Part shown: positions 1-8,929 of the stretch, piece after piece
How the letters are laid out: each line of letters opens with the position of its first letter
Numbering within the stretch: the stretch's first letter is position 1
NCBI GenBank assembly: GCA_020049895.1
Contig: JAGVLE010000005.1
Span: forward strand, 1-50,864
DNA length: 50,864 bases
Direction: 5' to 3'
Origin: Alphaproteobacteria bacterium
Lineage (GTDB): Bacteria > Pseudomonadota > Alphaproteobacteria > UBA9655
Program-made: the position numbers and the translations under genes
Notes under the pieces: generated by a model
Told to the model about the DNA's origin: nothing
The model's database searches: none
What the model saw: the letters and a program-made list of their open reading frames with translations, nothing else

Positions 1-2
1 CC

Positions 3-374
3 TATTATGAAGAAGCTTATGGTTCTCAGGAAAATCTTCTTTGTCAGACAGTTTCTGGTCTTTCGTATTTCCGGTATGATCACCATTCTCCCCCTGTGCG
101 GCAAAAAGAGGGCCCTTTTCTGAGAGGGATTCATCTTGAAAATGGTCCTGATATTCAGGAAGAAGAGCTCTTAAAGTTTAAAGGAAGACAGCCCAAAGAT
201 CTGTCAAAATCTCTTTTTTCTCTTTCAACACGCCTGTCTTTGTACTTTAAGGATTTAAGGACAAAGGAAAGACTTGATCATTGTATACCAGTGACTTTAG
301 CAGGTCCTTGGACAGCCCCAAAACAAATATCAGAGTCAGGAAACAAGGAAAAAGAGTTAGAAAATCCTTCCTGA
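3..374 (+). CDS. C-terminal part of an unrecognised protein, upstream of phage portal
   Basis: An open frame enters from the left edge and ends with TGA at 372-374, giving about 123 residues of C-terminus. I do not recognise the family. The sequence is charged, with no membrane segment, and ends in a lysine/glutamate-rich tail. It lies 33 bases before the start of the portal gene on the same strand. In HK97-like phages that place is normally held by the large terminase subunit, so a terminase C-terminus is the positional guess, but no terminase motif is visible in the part present. It could equally be another phage gene or an accessory gene. Confidence 0.5.
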   Translation, partial: YYEEAYGSQENLLCQTVSGLSYFRYDHHSPPVRQKEGPFLRGIHLENGPDIQEEELLKFKGRQPKDLSKSLFSLSTRLSLYFKDLRTKERLDHCIPVTLAGPWTAPKQISESGNKEKELENPS

Positions 375-407
375 TGCCTGTTCCCCAATGAATAAAGAGG
401 AGACTTT

Positions 408-1580
408 ATGAAAACATGGATACCCTCATGACGGAAGTTGTTTCAAACGAAAGCCAGTATGACAACCCCTTTACTTGTAACAACGGGAGCTCACCAACCC
501 GTGTGGACTCCAAGACGATATGATACTCTTGCAGAAGAAGGTTTTCAGAAAAACATAGTCGTTTATCGCTGTGTGTCTTTAATTTCTCGCGGAATTTCGA
601 GCATTCCGTGGAGGGTTTATAAGGGAGAAACTCCAGTTGAGAAACATCCCCTTTTGTCTTTGCTGAAAAATCCAAATCCTCAGCAGAGCTTATCACGGTT
701 TATGGAGGCGTTGTCGGCTTATCTTTTACTGGCAGGGAATGCCTATATAGAAGCAGTAGGGATAGGAAAAGACCCCTAAGAGCTTTATCTGTTACGTCCC
801 GATAGGATGCGCGTTGTTCCTGGAGTGTCAGGAATTCCAGAAGCTTATGAATATACCCTTGGAGCACGGGTGGCTCGAATTCCGGTGGATCCTTTGAACG
901 GACAGTCGAAAATTCATCCTTTAAATGATTGGTATGGAATGAGTCCCATTGAGGCTGCTGCTCATGCCATCGATCAACATAATGCTGTGGCAAGCCATAA
1001 TTTATCCTTGCTTCAGAATGGGGGACGTCCTTCAGGGGCTTTAGAGGTAAAATTAAATCCAGGAGAGTCCCTTTCCGAAGAACAAAGAACCAGATTGCGT
1101 GAGGAAATTAAATCTGCTTATGAAGGAACAACGAATGCAGGGCGTGTTCTTGTTTTAGAGGGAGATTTAGAGTGGAAAGAATTAGGACTATCACCAAAAG
1201 ATTTAGACTTTATAGAAGGAAAAAATCTTTCTACGCGTGAGATCGCGCAAGTTTATGGAGTTCCCCCCATGTTGGTAGGGGTGCTAGGAGACGCGACATT
1301 TTCTAATTATAAAGAAGCTCGCTATCATTTGTGGGAGGATACAATTCTTCCTTATTTGGAAATAATTAAAGGAGAACTTAATGCCTGGCTCGTCCCGTTT
1401 TTTGGAGACAATCTTTCGATTGAGTATAATACGGATGCTGTTCCAGCTCTTGCCCCTAAAAGGGAGTTACTTTGGGAAAAAATTGAAAAAGCGTCCTTTT
1501 TAACGCTTAATGAAAAAAGGGAGCTGGTAGGATACCCACCGCTCCCTTTTGAGGATAGTCTTCAGAAGTTTTCTGCTTAA
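408..1580 (+). pseudogene. HK97-family phage portal protein, broken by two in-frame stops
   Basis: The reading frame encodes an HK97-type portal (Phage_portal family), the dodecameric ring through which DNA enters the capsid. ATG 408 follows a good GAGGAG ribosome site. The frame is interrupted by TGA at 429-431 after seven codons and by TAA at 777-779, yet continues in the same frame on both sides. Recognisable portal stretches are VYRCVSLISRGISSIPWRVY early, LLRPDRMRVVPG just after the second stop, and LDFIEGKNLSTREIAQVYGVPPMLVG in the C-terminal half. Total length without the stops is about 390 residues, normal for the family. Restart at TTG 438 or ATG 807 could give fragments, but a functional portal is unlikely. 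The downstream head genes are intact, so decay looks recent. Confidence 0.85.
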
Positions 1581-1912
1581 GCGCAGGAAGCCTTTGAACA
1601 AACGCCAGAACCAGCCCAATAGGAAGGCTTGCATGACGTAAGATGACGACGTGAGCAATCACCTTTTGGTAATCCACCGTCAAAGATACCACGTGTATCT
1701 GGGCAGCAAGTTGGGATGCAACGTGTGCATTCACTTGGGCAACACCCACCACAACCTTCAGCCATCATCATACCTTTACCAAGGTAAAGTTCGATGTCTT
1801 GTTGGTCTTCACGTGGGATTTGTCCGTTTACAACATCAACGTCCAAAACTGCAGCGTTTGCACCTGCAATCGCAGCAACAGTGATAATAAGTGTAAGAGC
1901 TAGTTTTTTCAT
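1577..1912 (-). CDS. Small secreted cysteine-rich protein inserted in the phage head module
   Basis: A 111-residue protein with an N-terminal signal peptide (MKKLALTLIITVAAIAGANA, predicted cleavage after ANA) and a mature part with eleven cysteines. Six are in a tight cluster, C-GG-CC-PSE-C-TR-C-IPT-CC allowing for doublets, followed by four more spread to the C-terminal CSKASCA. It runs opposite to the phage genes, overlaps the portal stop by a few bases tail to tail, and has its own ribosome site (AGGAG) and an upstream element shared with the cysteine-rich genes at 10.4-11.6 kb. It has the position of a phage moron: extra cargo with its own promoter between structural genes. Disulfide-stabilised export is inferred; the function is unknown. 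Confidence 0.8.
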   Translation of the reverse strand: MKKLALTLIITVAAIAGANAAVLDVDVVNGQIPREDQQDIELYLGKGMMMAEGCGGCCPSECTRCIPTCCPDTRGIFDGGLPKGDCSRRHLTSCKPSYWAGSGVCSKASCA

Positions 1913-1970
1913 TTTTTTCTCCTTTGTTTATAGTTTTTGTTTCTTGTTCTTCTTATTATTAGTTTCAGTG

Positions 1971-2000
1971 TATCTGCAAATTCATAATAATTTATTAAGA
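1971..2000 (-). promoter_or_regulatory. Shared upstream element of cysteine-rich genes, copy 1
   Basis: Read on the minus strand, this AT-rich 30-base segment runs TCTTAATAAATTATTATGAA and ends TTTGCAGATA. It is identical at 29 of 30 positions to the segments at 11183-11212 and 11685-11714. It lies 58 bases upstream of the start codon at 1912. It is most simply a promoter or operator region that travels with this gene family. Confidence 0.65.
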
Positions 2001-2106
2001 TGCGAATTTTTTTTTTAAAAAGGCTCTAAGGCCCGCCTTGCCTTTTATACAGCCCGTATTTTTTCTCTTTTCTGTAAAAAACACCCTTGTTTTAGGAAAT
2101 TTTCTT

Positions 2107-2565
2107 ATGACTTCTCCTCAAAAAGGCATGATATCTGGCTATGCCAGTTCTTTTAATGTGACAGATCAGCAAGGGGATCGAGTTCTGAAAGGAGCGTTTG
2201 TGAAGAGTCTTCACTCTTGGCAGGTTCTTGGGAAAATGCCAAAAATGCTATGGCAGCATGATCCTAAATGCCCTATTGGAAAATGGACAAGCCTTCTTGA
2301 AGATGACTGCGGTCTTTATGTGGAAGGCTATCTTGCTCTTGGTATAAAGCAAGCGGATGAAGCCTATTCTTTGCTTAAAGAAGGAATTCTTGAGGGGCTT
2401 TCTATAGGATTTCGGGCTATCAAAGCGACTCGAGAGCCACGAAGTGCTGTCCGCCTTCTTCTCGACATTGACCTTATTGAAATTTCCCTGGTGACCTTTG
2501 GAGCCAATTCTCGTGCTCTGGTTCATCATGTGAAACAGGTTATGAGCGACAAACCTCGTTCGTAA
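2107..2565 (+). CDS. HK97-family prohead protease
   Basis: This 152-residue serine protease of the U35/HK97 gp4 family cleaves the scaffold-like N-terminal domain of the capsid protein during head maturation. The likely triad is visible: His51 in the WQHDP motif, Ser98 in GLSIGF and Glu124 in DLIEISLV. The 47- and 26-residue spacings are close to those of the HK97 enzyme. I chose ATG 2107 because similarity begins with MISGYASSF. An in-frame extension back to 2038 adds only a low-complexity hydrophobic stretch. The capsid gene follows 41 bases downstream. The interval from portal to this gene is filled by the inverted cysteine-rich gene, which separates the protease from its usual neighbour. 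Confidence 0.9.
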   Translation: MTSPQKGMISGYASSFNVTDQQGDRVLKGAFVKSLHSWQVLGKMPKMLWQHDPKCPIGKWTSLLEDDCGLYVEGYLALGIKQADEAYSLLKEGILEGLSIGFRAIKATREPRSAVRLLLDIDLIEISLVTFGANSRALVHHVKQVMSDKPRS

Positions 2566-2606
2566 CGCCAAATCCGCACATCCCGTTAAACTTAAAGGAG
2601 AAAACT

Positions 2607-3818
2607 ATGCATGAATATGATGTACAGACAACGCTTCAAGATCTATCTCGCACATTTGAAGAATTTAAGTCAGTCAATAATCAACGGCTTCACGCAATTG
2701 AAAATAAAAAACGTATTGACCCATTGGAAGAAGAGAAAATGACGAGACTTGAGGAGGGATTAGAAAGCGCCGAGAAGCGCCTTAAACAAATACAAGCCTT
2801 TTCTTCTCGCCCAAGCGTCGAAACCACAGAAATACCTTTTTGTGCCTATACGGATGCCTTTGTGGGCTATATTCGTAAGGGCCTTGATGCCCCACTGCAT
2901 GGTTACGAAAGAAAAGCATTATCGACAACGCCTGATTCTGAAGGGGGTTTTTTGGTGCCTCCTCAGCTTGACCAACATTTATATGCAACTCTGCAATCCA
3001 CTTCCATTATGCGATCTCTTGCCAGTCGAAGAGAAGTTTCCAGCTCTGTCCTTGAGCTTCTCGTCGACAAAGAGACGGTGGATGCAGGATGGGTGACAGA
3101 GAAACAAGATCGCGTAGAAACGCAAGAACCTCACTTAGCGAAGGTACGTATCCCTGTTCATGAAATGTATGCGAAGCCACGGGCAACTCAAAAATTGCTA
3201 GATGATGCTTTGTTAAATGTTGAAGAATGGCTTTCTCAAAAAGTGTCTCAAAAAATGGCATTTATGGAAAACAGCGCTTTTATCAGTGGGAATGGAACGA
3301 ATAAACCTAAGGGAATTCTTTCCTATGAAACCGTTGGAAAAAACATTTGGGAATGGGGAAAGCTTGAGGAAATTAAAACAGGGGCCACGGGAGGTTTTAT
3401 GGGAGGGAAGGGATCTGAAACACTTCAAGATGTTTTTTTTGCCCTTAAGCCACAATATCTTGTGAATGCATCGTGGTTAATGTCTCGCTCAGCCCAAGCA
3501 GTGATTCGTAAATTAAAAGATACGGAGAATGGGCGTTATTTGTGGGAGCCTCCTCTTGCAGGTATTTCAACGCCTACTTTGTTAGGATATCCTGTGGCTA
3601 TCTCTGACGATATGCCAGCACTTGTGGCTGGAGAAAATTCCAAGGCCATTGTTTTCGGTAATTTTAGGGAAGGCTATCAAATTGTGGATCGAACTGGCAT
3701 TCGCGTCTTGCGAGACCCCTACAGCGCAAAGCCTTATGTTGAGTTTTATGTTACACGGCGCTTGGGCGGAGATGTCTTAAATTTTGAAGCGCTAAAGGTT
3801 GTGAATTTTAGTGAATAA
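2607..3818 (+). CDS. HK97-family major capsid protein
   Basis: A 403-residue major capsid protein (Phage_capsid family). Residues 1-65 form a charged coiled-coil delta domain, followed by a linker and then the start of the HK97 fold at about residue 105, with the typical STTPDSEGGFLVPPQ stretch near the expected protease cleavage site. The rest (SIMRSLASRREVSS, GNGTNKPKGIL, GYPVAISDDMP, near-C-terminal VEFYVTRRLGGDV) matches the family along its length. It follows the prohead protease, its processing enzyme, with a good ribosome site (AAAGGAGA). A hairpin lies immediately after the stop. No defect is seen, in contrast with the broken portal. Confidence 0.93.
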   Translation: MHEYDVQTTLQDLSRTFEEFKSVNNQRLHAIENKKRIDPLEEEKMTRLEEGLESAEKRLKQIQAFSSRPSVETTEIPFCAYTDAFVGYIRKGLDAPLHGYERKALSTTPDSEGGFLVPPQLDQHLYATLQSTSIMRSLASRREVSSSVLELLVDKETVDAGWVTEKQDRVETQEPHLAKVRIPVHEMYAKPRATQKLLDDALLNVEEWLSQKVSQKMAFMENSAFISGNGTNKPKGILSYETVGKNIWEWGKLEEIKTGATGGFMGGKGSETLQDVFFALKPQYLVNASWLMSRSAQAVIRKLKDTENGRYLWEPPLAGISTPTLLGYPVAISDDMPALVAGENSKAIVFGNFREGYQIVDRTGIRVLRDPYSAKPYVEFYVTRRLGGDVLNFEALKVVNFSE

Positions 3819-3843
3819 AAAAAGCCCCACATTTTTGTGGGGC
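3817..3843 (-). terminator. Hairpin with T-tract on the minus strand, after the capsid gene
   Basis: Eight-base stem GCCCCACA (3824-3831) and TGTGGGGC (3836-3843) with a four-base loop. The run of seven A before it becomes a T-tract when read on the minus strand, so it fits an intrinsic terminator for leftward transcription. On the plus strand the hairpin has no T-tract, so it would be a weaker stop for the capsid transcript. Confidence 0.65.
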
Positions 3844-3994
3844 CAGTTATTCAAATACCATTGTCTTTTTGATTATAGGTAAAAGGTAAAATAAGGTTTT
3901 ATCTTGAAGGGGTCTGCTTTCTGTTCAAGTTAAGTTAACGACATTGCCGATAAATGAGAAGTTATTAATTCATCATTGTGAGGAAAAAGAAAAG

Positions 3995-4069
3995 CCCGAA
4001 AAGCAATTTAGAAATTAACGATTGTTTTTATGAACACTCTAAATTGCTTTGCTCTTAACGAGCATCGGG
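3995..4069. other. Structured inverted-repeat element within the phage head module
   Basis: This lies in a 355-base gap between capsid and connector genes that is otherwise AT-rich and without a gene. A perfect 13-base inverted repeat (AAAGCAATTTAGA at 4000-4012 and its complement at 4038-4050) is enclosed by an outer pair CCCGA (3995-3999)/TCGGG (4065-4069) and followed by a small GCTC/GAGC hairpin (4051-4063). The nested stems could form a junction-like RNA or mark a small mobile element. No known RNA family is recognised. Confidence 0.4.
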
Positions 4070-4173
4070 AAAGTCTAGCTCCTTATAAATAAAATATTGT
4101 TCTCATCTATACTATAATCTATTTTGAACTAAAATGTTAAATATTTGGTTAATTATTTAATAATTAGCTTTTT

Positions 4174-4719
4174 ATGATTACTCTTACACAAGAGGATATG
4201 ATGAGCCTTTTCCTAAAATTTCCTCCCCCTTGTGAACCTCTCGGCTTGCAGGAGACAAAACGATACCTTCGTATTTCTTCAGAGCTTGAAGACCCTCTTA
4301 TGACATCTCTTATTTCCGACTCTCGGGTATATGTAGAGAATATAACGGGTAGGGCTCTTTTAAAACAAGGATGGCAATTACAGCTTACCCCACCTTATCC
4401 CCCTTCGTTTCCGCTTGCCCAAACACATTACCAAGAATTGAGTTTTATCCTCCCCAAGCCTCCTCTTTTAGAGGTGGTTTCTGTAAAGAGCAAAGAGAAA
4501 GAAGTTCCTTTTGCACAAGAGGACTCGAAACTTAAGATCGCAAGTCAGTTTTATGGAGAGCCGCTTTTAATTTCCTTTTGGGCTGGATACGGGGAAACAC
4601 CAGATTCCCTTCCGGCAGATCTTAAAATGGCAGTTTTGGTAGGTGTTGAGGCTCTGTATGAAGGCAAAAAAATGGATCTTTCTCTTTTAGCGCCCTACAG
4701 GGTCTTACGAATAAACTAA
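4174..4719 (+). CDS. Phage head-tail connector protein (gp6-like)
   Basis: A 181-residue protein of the head-tail connector type found after the capsid gene in HK97-like phages (gp6-like/phiE125 gp8 family). The N-terminal part LGLQETKRYLRISSELEDPLMTSLISDSRVYVENITGRAL is the characteristic helical start, in which adjacent subunits pack into a ring under the portal. The C-terminal part (DLKMAVLVGVEALYEG) is also typical. ATG 4174 has no clear ribosome site, whereas AGAGGA at 4191-4196 would favour the in-frame ATG 4201. The start is therefore uncertain by nine codons. The head closure gene follows after 12 bases. Confidence 0.82.
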   Translation: MITLTQEDMMSLFLKFPPPCEPLGLQETKRYLRISSELEDPLMTSLISDSRVYVENITGRALLKQGWQLQLTPPYPPSFPLAQTHYQELSFILPKPPLLEVVSVKSKEKEVPFAQEDSKLKIASQFYGEPLLISFWAGYGETPDSLPADLKMAVLVGVEALYEGKKMDLSLLAPYRVLRIN

Positions 4720-4731
4720 GGGGAGAAGAGA

Positions 4732-5052
4732 ATGAAAATCATTACCAGAAAAGATCTTACAGAATCTCTTACACTTTTGATCCCCTTCAGGGAGCAAGAT
4801 AGAGAGGGGGGATGGGAGGAAAGCTGGAGGCCCGGCCCTCAATTATGGACAGCGGTATTTCCTATCCTAGAGAGACAAGAGAAGCCTCATTATCACCTTG
4901 TTGTGGGGGGAAGATTGATTCTTCCTTATAAAATGGCGTTTTTATGGACTATTGAGAGTAAAACAAAGAGACTTTACGCCATAACAGAACCGCGCTTTAT
5001 CCAACAAAAACGATTTTTATCTATGATAGCGAAGGAGGAAACGCATGCGTGA
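4732..5052 (+). CDS. Phage head closure / head-tail adaptor protein
   Basis: A 106-residue protein matching the phage head-tail joining family (SPP1 gp16-like): a small beta-rich protein that closes the head after packaging. Supporting features are the short length, the run WTAVFPILERQEKPHYHLVVGGR and the closing ITEPRFIQQKRFLSMIAKEE, which follow the family pattern (a stretch that becomes 'wa.v....g.e' then 'y.v.iR'). It is preceded by GGGGAGAAGAG and overlaps the next gene by eight bases, which indicates one translationally coupled operon. Order connector, closure, tail completion is conserved in HK97-type phages and in gene transfer agents. Confidence 0.75.
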   Translation: MKIITRKDLTESLTLLIPFREQDREGGWEESWRPGPQLWTAVFPILERQEKPHYHLVVGGRLILPYKMAFLWTIESKTKRLYAITEPRFIQQKRFLSMIAKEETHA

Positions 5053-5392
5053 ATTTTTCACAGACCTTATCCATGTATTAAGTCCGCTTTGCCCTACCTT
5101 TCTTCAGCTTCCTCCAGAGGTACCCTATCCTCATATGACGGTGGAGGAGATTACCTCTTTATGTGGAATTCCTGCGGGGCCAACCCTTCTGAGTTTTAGC
5201 CTTAAAATTTGGAGCCAATATGCAGGAACCAAAGAAATTTTAAAAACTCTTCATGAGGTAGAGAATCTTATAATCACCTATCAGAAGGGACGAATGAAGA
5301 TTATGAAGAGCTTTCTTACCCTTCTTTCCGATGGGAAAACGCGGGTCCACACCCTCCATCTTAAAGCAAGGGTGCCTTATGAACGAAACTGA
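5045..5392 (+). CDS. DUF3168-type tail completion protein
   Basis: A 115-residue protein that by position and pattern belongs to the DUF3168 tail terminator/completion group: a small protein capping the tail tube at the head interface. The visible family feature is the central strand-helix stretch LLSFSLKIWSQYAGTKEILKTLHEVENLI, corresponding to the 'v.i.iwsr..g...a..i...v...L' pattern. The start ATG 5045 overlaps the upstream gene and has AAGGAGG directly before it. The end overlaps the next gene's start at 5379. The next structural genes expected (major tail protein, tape measure) are not clearly present. Confidence 0.68.
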   Translation: MREFFTDLIHVLSPLCPTFLQLPPEVPYPHMTVEEITSLCGIPAGPTLLSFSLKIWSQYAGTKEILKTLHEVENLIITYQKGRMKIMKSFLTLLSDGKTRVHTLHLKARVPYERN

Positions 5393-5894
5393 TCTTATTC
5401 TTGAGGGGATGGAGCAACAAAACGCGTTCCCCCCTTTTTCTGCGCGGGAGTGCTCTCAAACATTGACGCTGCTTCCTGGGGGATCCCTGCGTCGAACCAT
5501 TAACGGGGAGCTTATTCGCGTGGGAGGGAACGCTCACCAAAAATTTTGTTCAATCATTACGTGTAAGGATCACATGACGCCTGCTTTTGGAAATTTTTGG
5601 GCAGGCTCTCTTGTAAAAGTGGTATGTATTCAAACCCTTACGCAAATGATTCCTGCTCTTGCTTCCTGTGTTGTATTAGAGCGTGATCCGTTAAAAGTGC
5701 GAGTTCAGGATATAAAAGGTGCGGAGATTTTGTCTCTCAGAAGTGAGGGAAAAAACGTGTTTCTCCCTTCAGAGTTTCCTGGAGGGTTTGTCACTTACCA
5801 TCCGTGGCTGGTGATGCTTGTGAAAACGTACCGCCTTGAGACGGATGAATGGGGAGCGATAGTCGGGTGGACGTTAGAGTTAGAAGAGAAGTAA
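5379..5894 (+). CDS. Phage-module protein of unknown function
   Basis: A 171-residue protein starting at ATG 5379, inside the end of the preceding gene (14-base overlap), with GGTG upstream. It has no signal peptide or membrane segment. It is rich in beta-type sequence, with LTLLPGGSLRRTINGELIRVGG near the start and FVTYHPWLVMLVKTYRLETDEWGAIVGWTLELEE at the end. I do not recognise a family. By position it should be a tail component. It is the last phage gene: a repeat cluster follows and then housekeeping genes, so the tail module is missing or elsewhere. Confidence 0.6.
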   Translation: MNETDLILEGMEQQNAFPPFSARECSQTLTLLPGGSLRRTINGELIRVGGNAHQKFCSIITCKDHMTPAFGNFWAGSLVKVVCIQTLTQMIPALASCVVLERDPLKVRVQDIKGAEILSLRSEGKNVFLPSEFPGGFVTYHPWLVMLVKTYRLETDEWGAIVGWTLELEEK

Positions 5895-5909
5895 AAATGA
5901 AACCCGCGC

Positions 5910-6115
5910 GTCATCCCTCTCTCATCGGGGCTCGCAATGACGAAGGGGGTGAGATTACGTGGGTTGCTCCGTGGAGTGTTCCTTAAATTTGACAGCTAGT
6001 TCTAAACTTGCAGCATCTGGTCCTCATTGCGAGCTCTGCAGAGGGCAGAGCGAAGCAACCTAGTTAATTATTTGCTTTATGTGGTAGCCGTTCGGTTGTT
6101 TGTGAGTAATTCTCT
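5910..6115 (+). repeat. Interspersed repeat with GTCAT...ATGAC and GAGCTCTGCAGAG hairpins
   Basis: The first unit (about 5910-5957) carries the ends GTCAT and GGCTCGCAATGACG. The second (about 6020-6115) carries CATTGCGAGCTCTGCAGAGG, AGCGAAGCAACCTAGTTAAT and a GCCGTTCGGTTGTTTG stretch. Both units recur in inverted orientation at 39320-39482; the first also recurs at 25064-25110 and 27670-27725. Together with the next two repeats this fills the 518-base gap between the phage genes and mdh, and no gene is seen there. Confidence 0.75.
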
Positions 6116-6137
6116 TCGTCGTCCCGGAAGTTAGGCT

Positions 6138-6236
6138 CTCCTACCCCTGTCATCCTTGCCTAGATAAGCCCCGCGCGCTCTTTGAGCAAGCGATAGCGTT
6201 CTTGGCGAGGACCTATTTGCTCCGCTGTTCTCTAAA
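6138..6236 (+). repeat. Palindromic repeat family R2, copy 1
   Basis: This unit begins with TGTCATCCTTGCCTAGATAA and ends near TTCTTGGCGAGGACC. The ends pair imperfectly, giving a long hairpin around a GCGCGCTC core. Close copies are at 24815-24908 (same orientation) and 21924-22017 (inverted). Confidence 0.8.
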
Positions 6237-6294
6237 TTTCTCAGCAGGGAAGAGGGATCTGAAAGTGGGAGAATTCGTAACATAATATTTCTTT

Positions 6295-6377
6295 GTAACG
6301 CCTCATAAAGGTCCTCACCAAGAAACGTTAAGAGCTCGCCTTCGGCTTCGCTACGTTTCTAGGTAAGGATGACAGCG
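6295..6377 (+). repeat. Palindromic repeat family R1, copy 1
   Basis: The unit contains GGTCCTCACCAAGAAACGTT on the left and CTACGTTTCTAGGTAAGGAT on the right. The arms pair to form a long hairpin with an inner GCTCGCCTTCGGCTTCGC loop region. Copies are at 8746-8821 and 24932-25014. The order R2 then R1 is the same here and at 24.8-25.0 kb. Confidence 0.82.
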
Positions 6378-6412
6378 GGGGCTATATACAATCTAAATTC
6401 TGTCCGTAGAGC

Positions 6413-8445
<2,033 letters not shown>

Positions 8446-8449
8446 AATT

Positions 8450-8467
8450 TAGGCGATTAATCGCCTA
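8450..8467. promoter_or_regulatory. Perfect 18-base palindrome at a gene start
   Basis: TAGGCGATTAATCGCCTA reads the same on both strands and lies five bases upstream of the start codon at 8445. It could be an operator or an RNA hairpin overlapping the ribosome-binding region of the fusion gene. No regulator is known for it. Confidence 0.45.
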
Positions 8468-8489
8468 TGGCTTTATATTATGCAACTTG

Positions 8490-8738
8490 CTAAATCTTTC
8501 CAATAAGCATTTCCTTTCGCTTGCGTGGCCAATGCTTAAGATATTTTTCTCTCTCAAGAGCCTCCCATACATAAGCATACGATTCATAATAGATCAGATG
8601 TGTAATTTTATACTTTTTTGTAAAGCCCTTCTACTTCCCTTCTTTATGTTCTCGTACACGTCGAAAAAGGTTGTTGGTAATCCCAATATAGAGGGATTTT
8701 TTGGAATAATTTGTCATTATATAAACATAGTATTCCAC
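8490..8738 (-). pseudogene. GIY-YIG endonuclease-like gene, broken by an in-frame TAG
   Basis: Translated from GTG 8738 the frame reads VEYYVYIMTNYSKKSLYIG and continues with ITNNLFRRVREHKEGK, the start of a single-domain GIY-YIG protein (YhbQ/UPF0213 type). TAG at 8631-8633 interrupts it. The frame then resumes in register with KGFTKKYKITHLIYYE, and the C-terminal REKYLKHWPRKRKEMLIGKI ends at TAG 8490. Without the stop it would be about 82 residues, normal for this family, which is commonly repeated in genomes of intracellular alphaproteobacteria. The break makes it a recent pseudogene. Confidence 0.88.
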
Positions 8739-8745
8739 CGTGGCG

Positions 8746-8821
8746 CTCCATAAAGGTCCTCACCAAGAAACGTGAAAGCTCGCTTTCGGCTTCGCTACGT
8801 TTCTAGGTAAGGACCTTTATG
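8746..8821 (+). repeat. Palindromic repeat family R1, copy 2
   Basis: This is the most symmetrical copy: CATAAAGGTCCTCACC at the left end pairs with GGTAAGGACCTTTATG at the right end, and AGAAACGT pairs with ACGTTTCT inside. It lies between the broken GIY-YIG gene and fumC. Confidence 0.82.
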
Positions 8822-8929
8822 TTGCGCGGTTCTCTAAAACTTTCCAATGGGAGGTTTTCTAGGGCATGACAACTGGGAAACTATAGCCTAAAATAAAAAA
8901 ATTGTTTTTCTCAAAGAGAGGGGCTGACC

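Noticed and set aside
429-779. Recoding of TGA as tryptophan to explain the first stop in the portal gene
   Set aside because: TGA is used as the true stop in well-formed overlaps (for example the esterase/mdh ATGA, the dnaG/rpoD ATGA and 5050-5052), and the second portal interruption is TAA, so a changed code does not help.
1-5894. Gene transfer agent cluster instead of a prophage
   Set aside because: The gene order fits both, but the downstream tail genes are absent, the portal is broken and a cargo gene is inserted, so a decaying prophage is the simpler reading. The upstream part lies outside the window.
5898-6400. rRNA or tRNA genes in the GC-richer repeat cluster
   Set aside because: No tRNA cloverleaf or rRNA signature is present; the segments match the other interspersed palindromic repeats.
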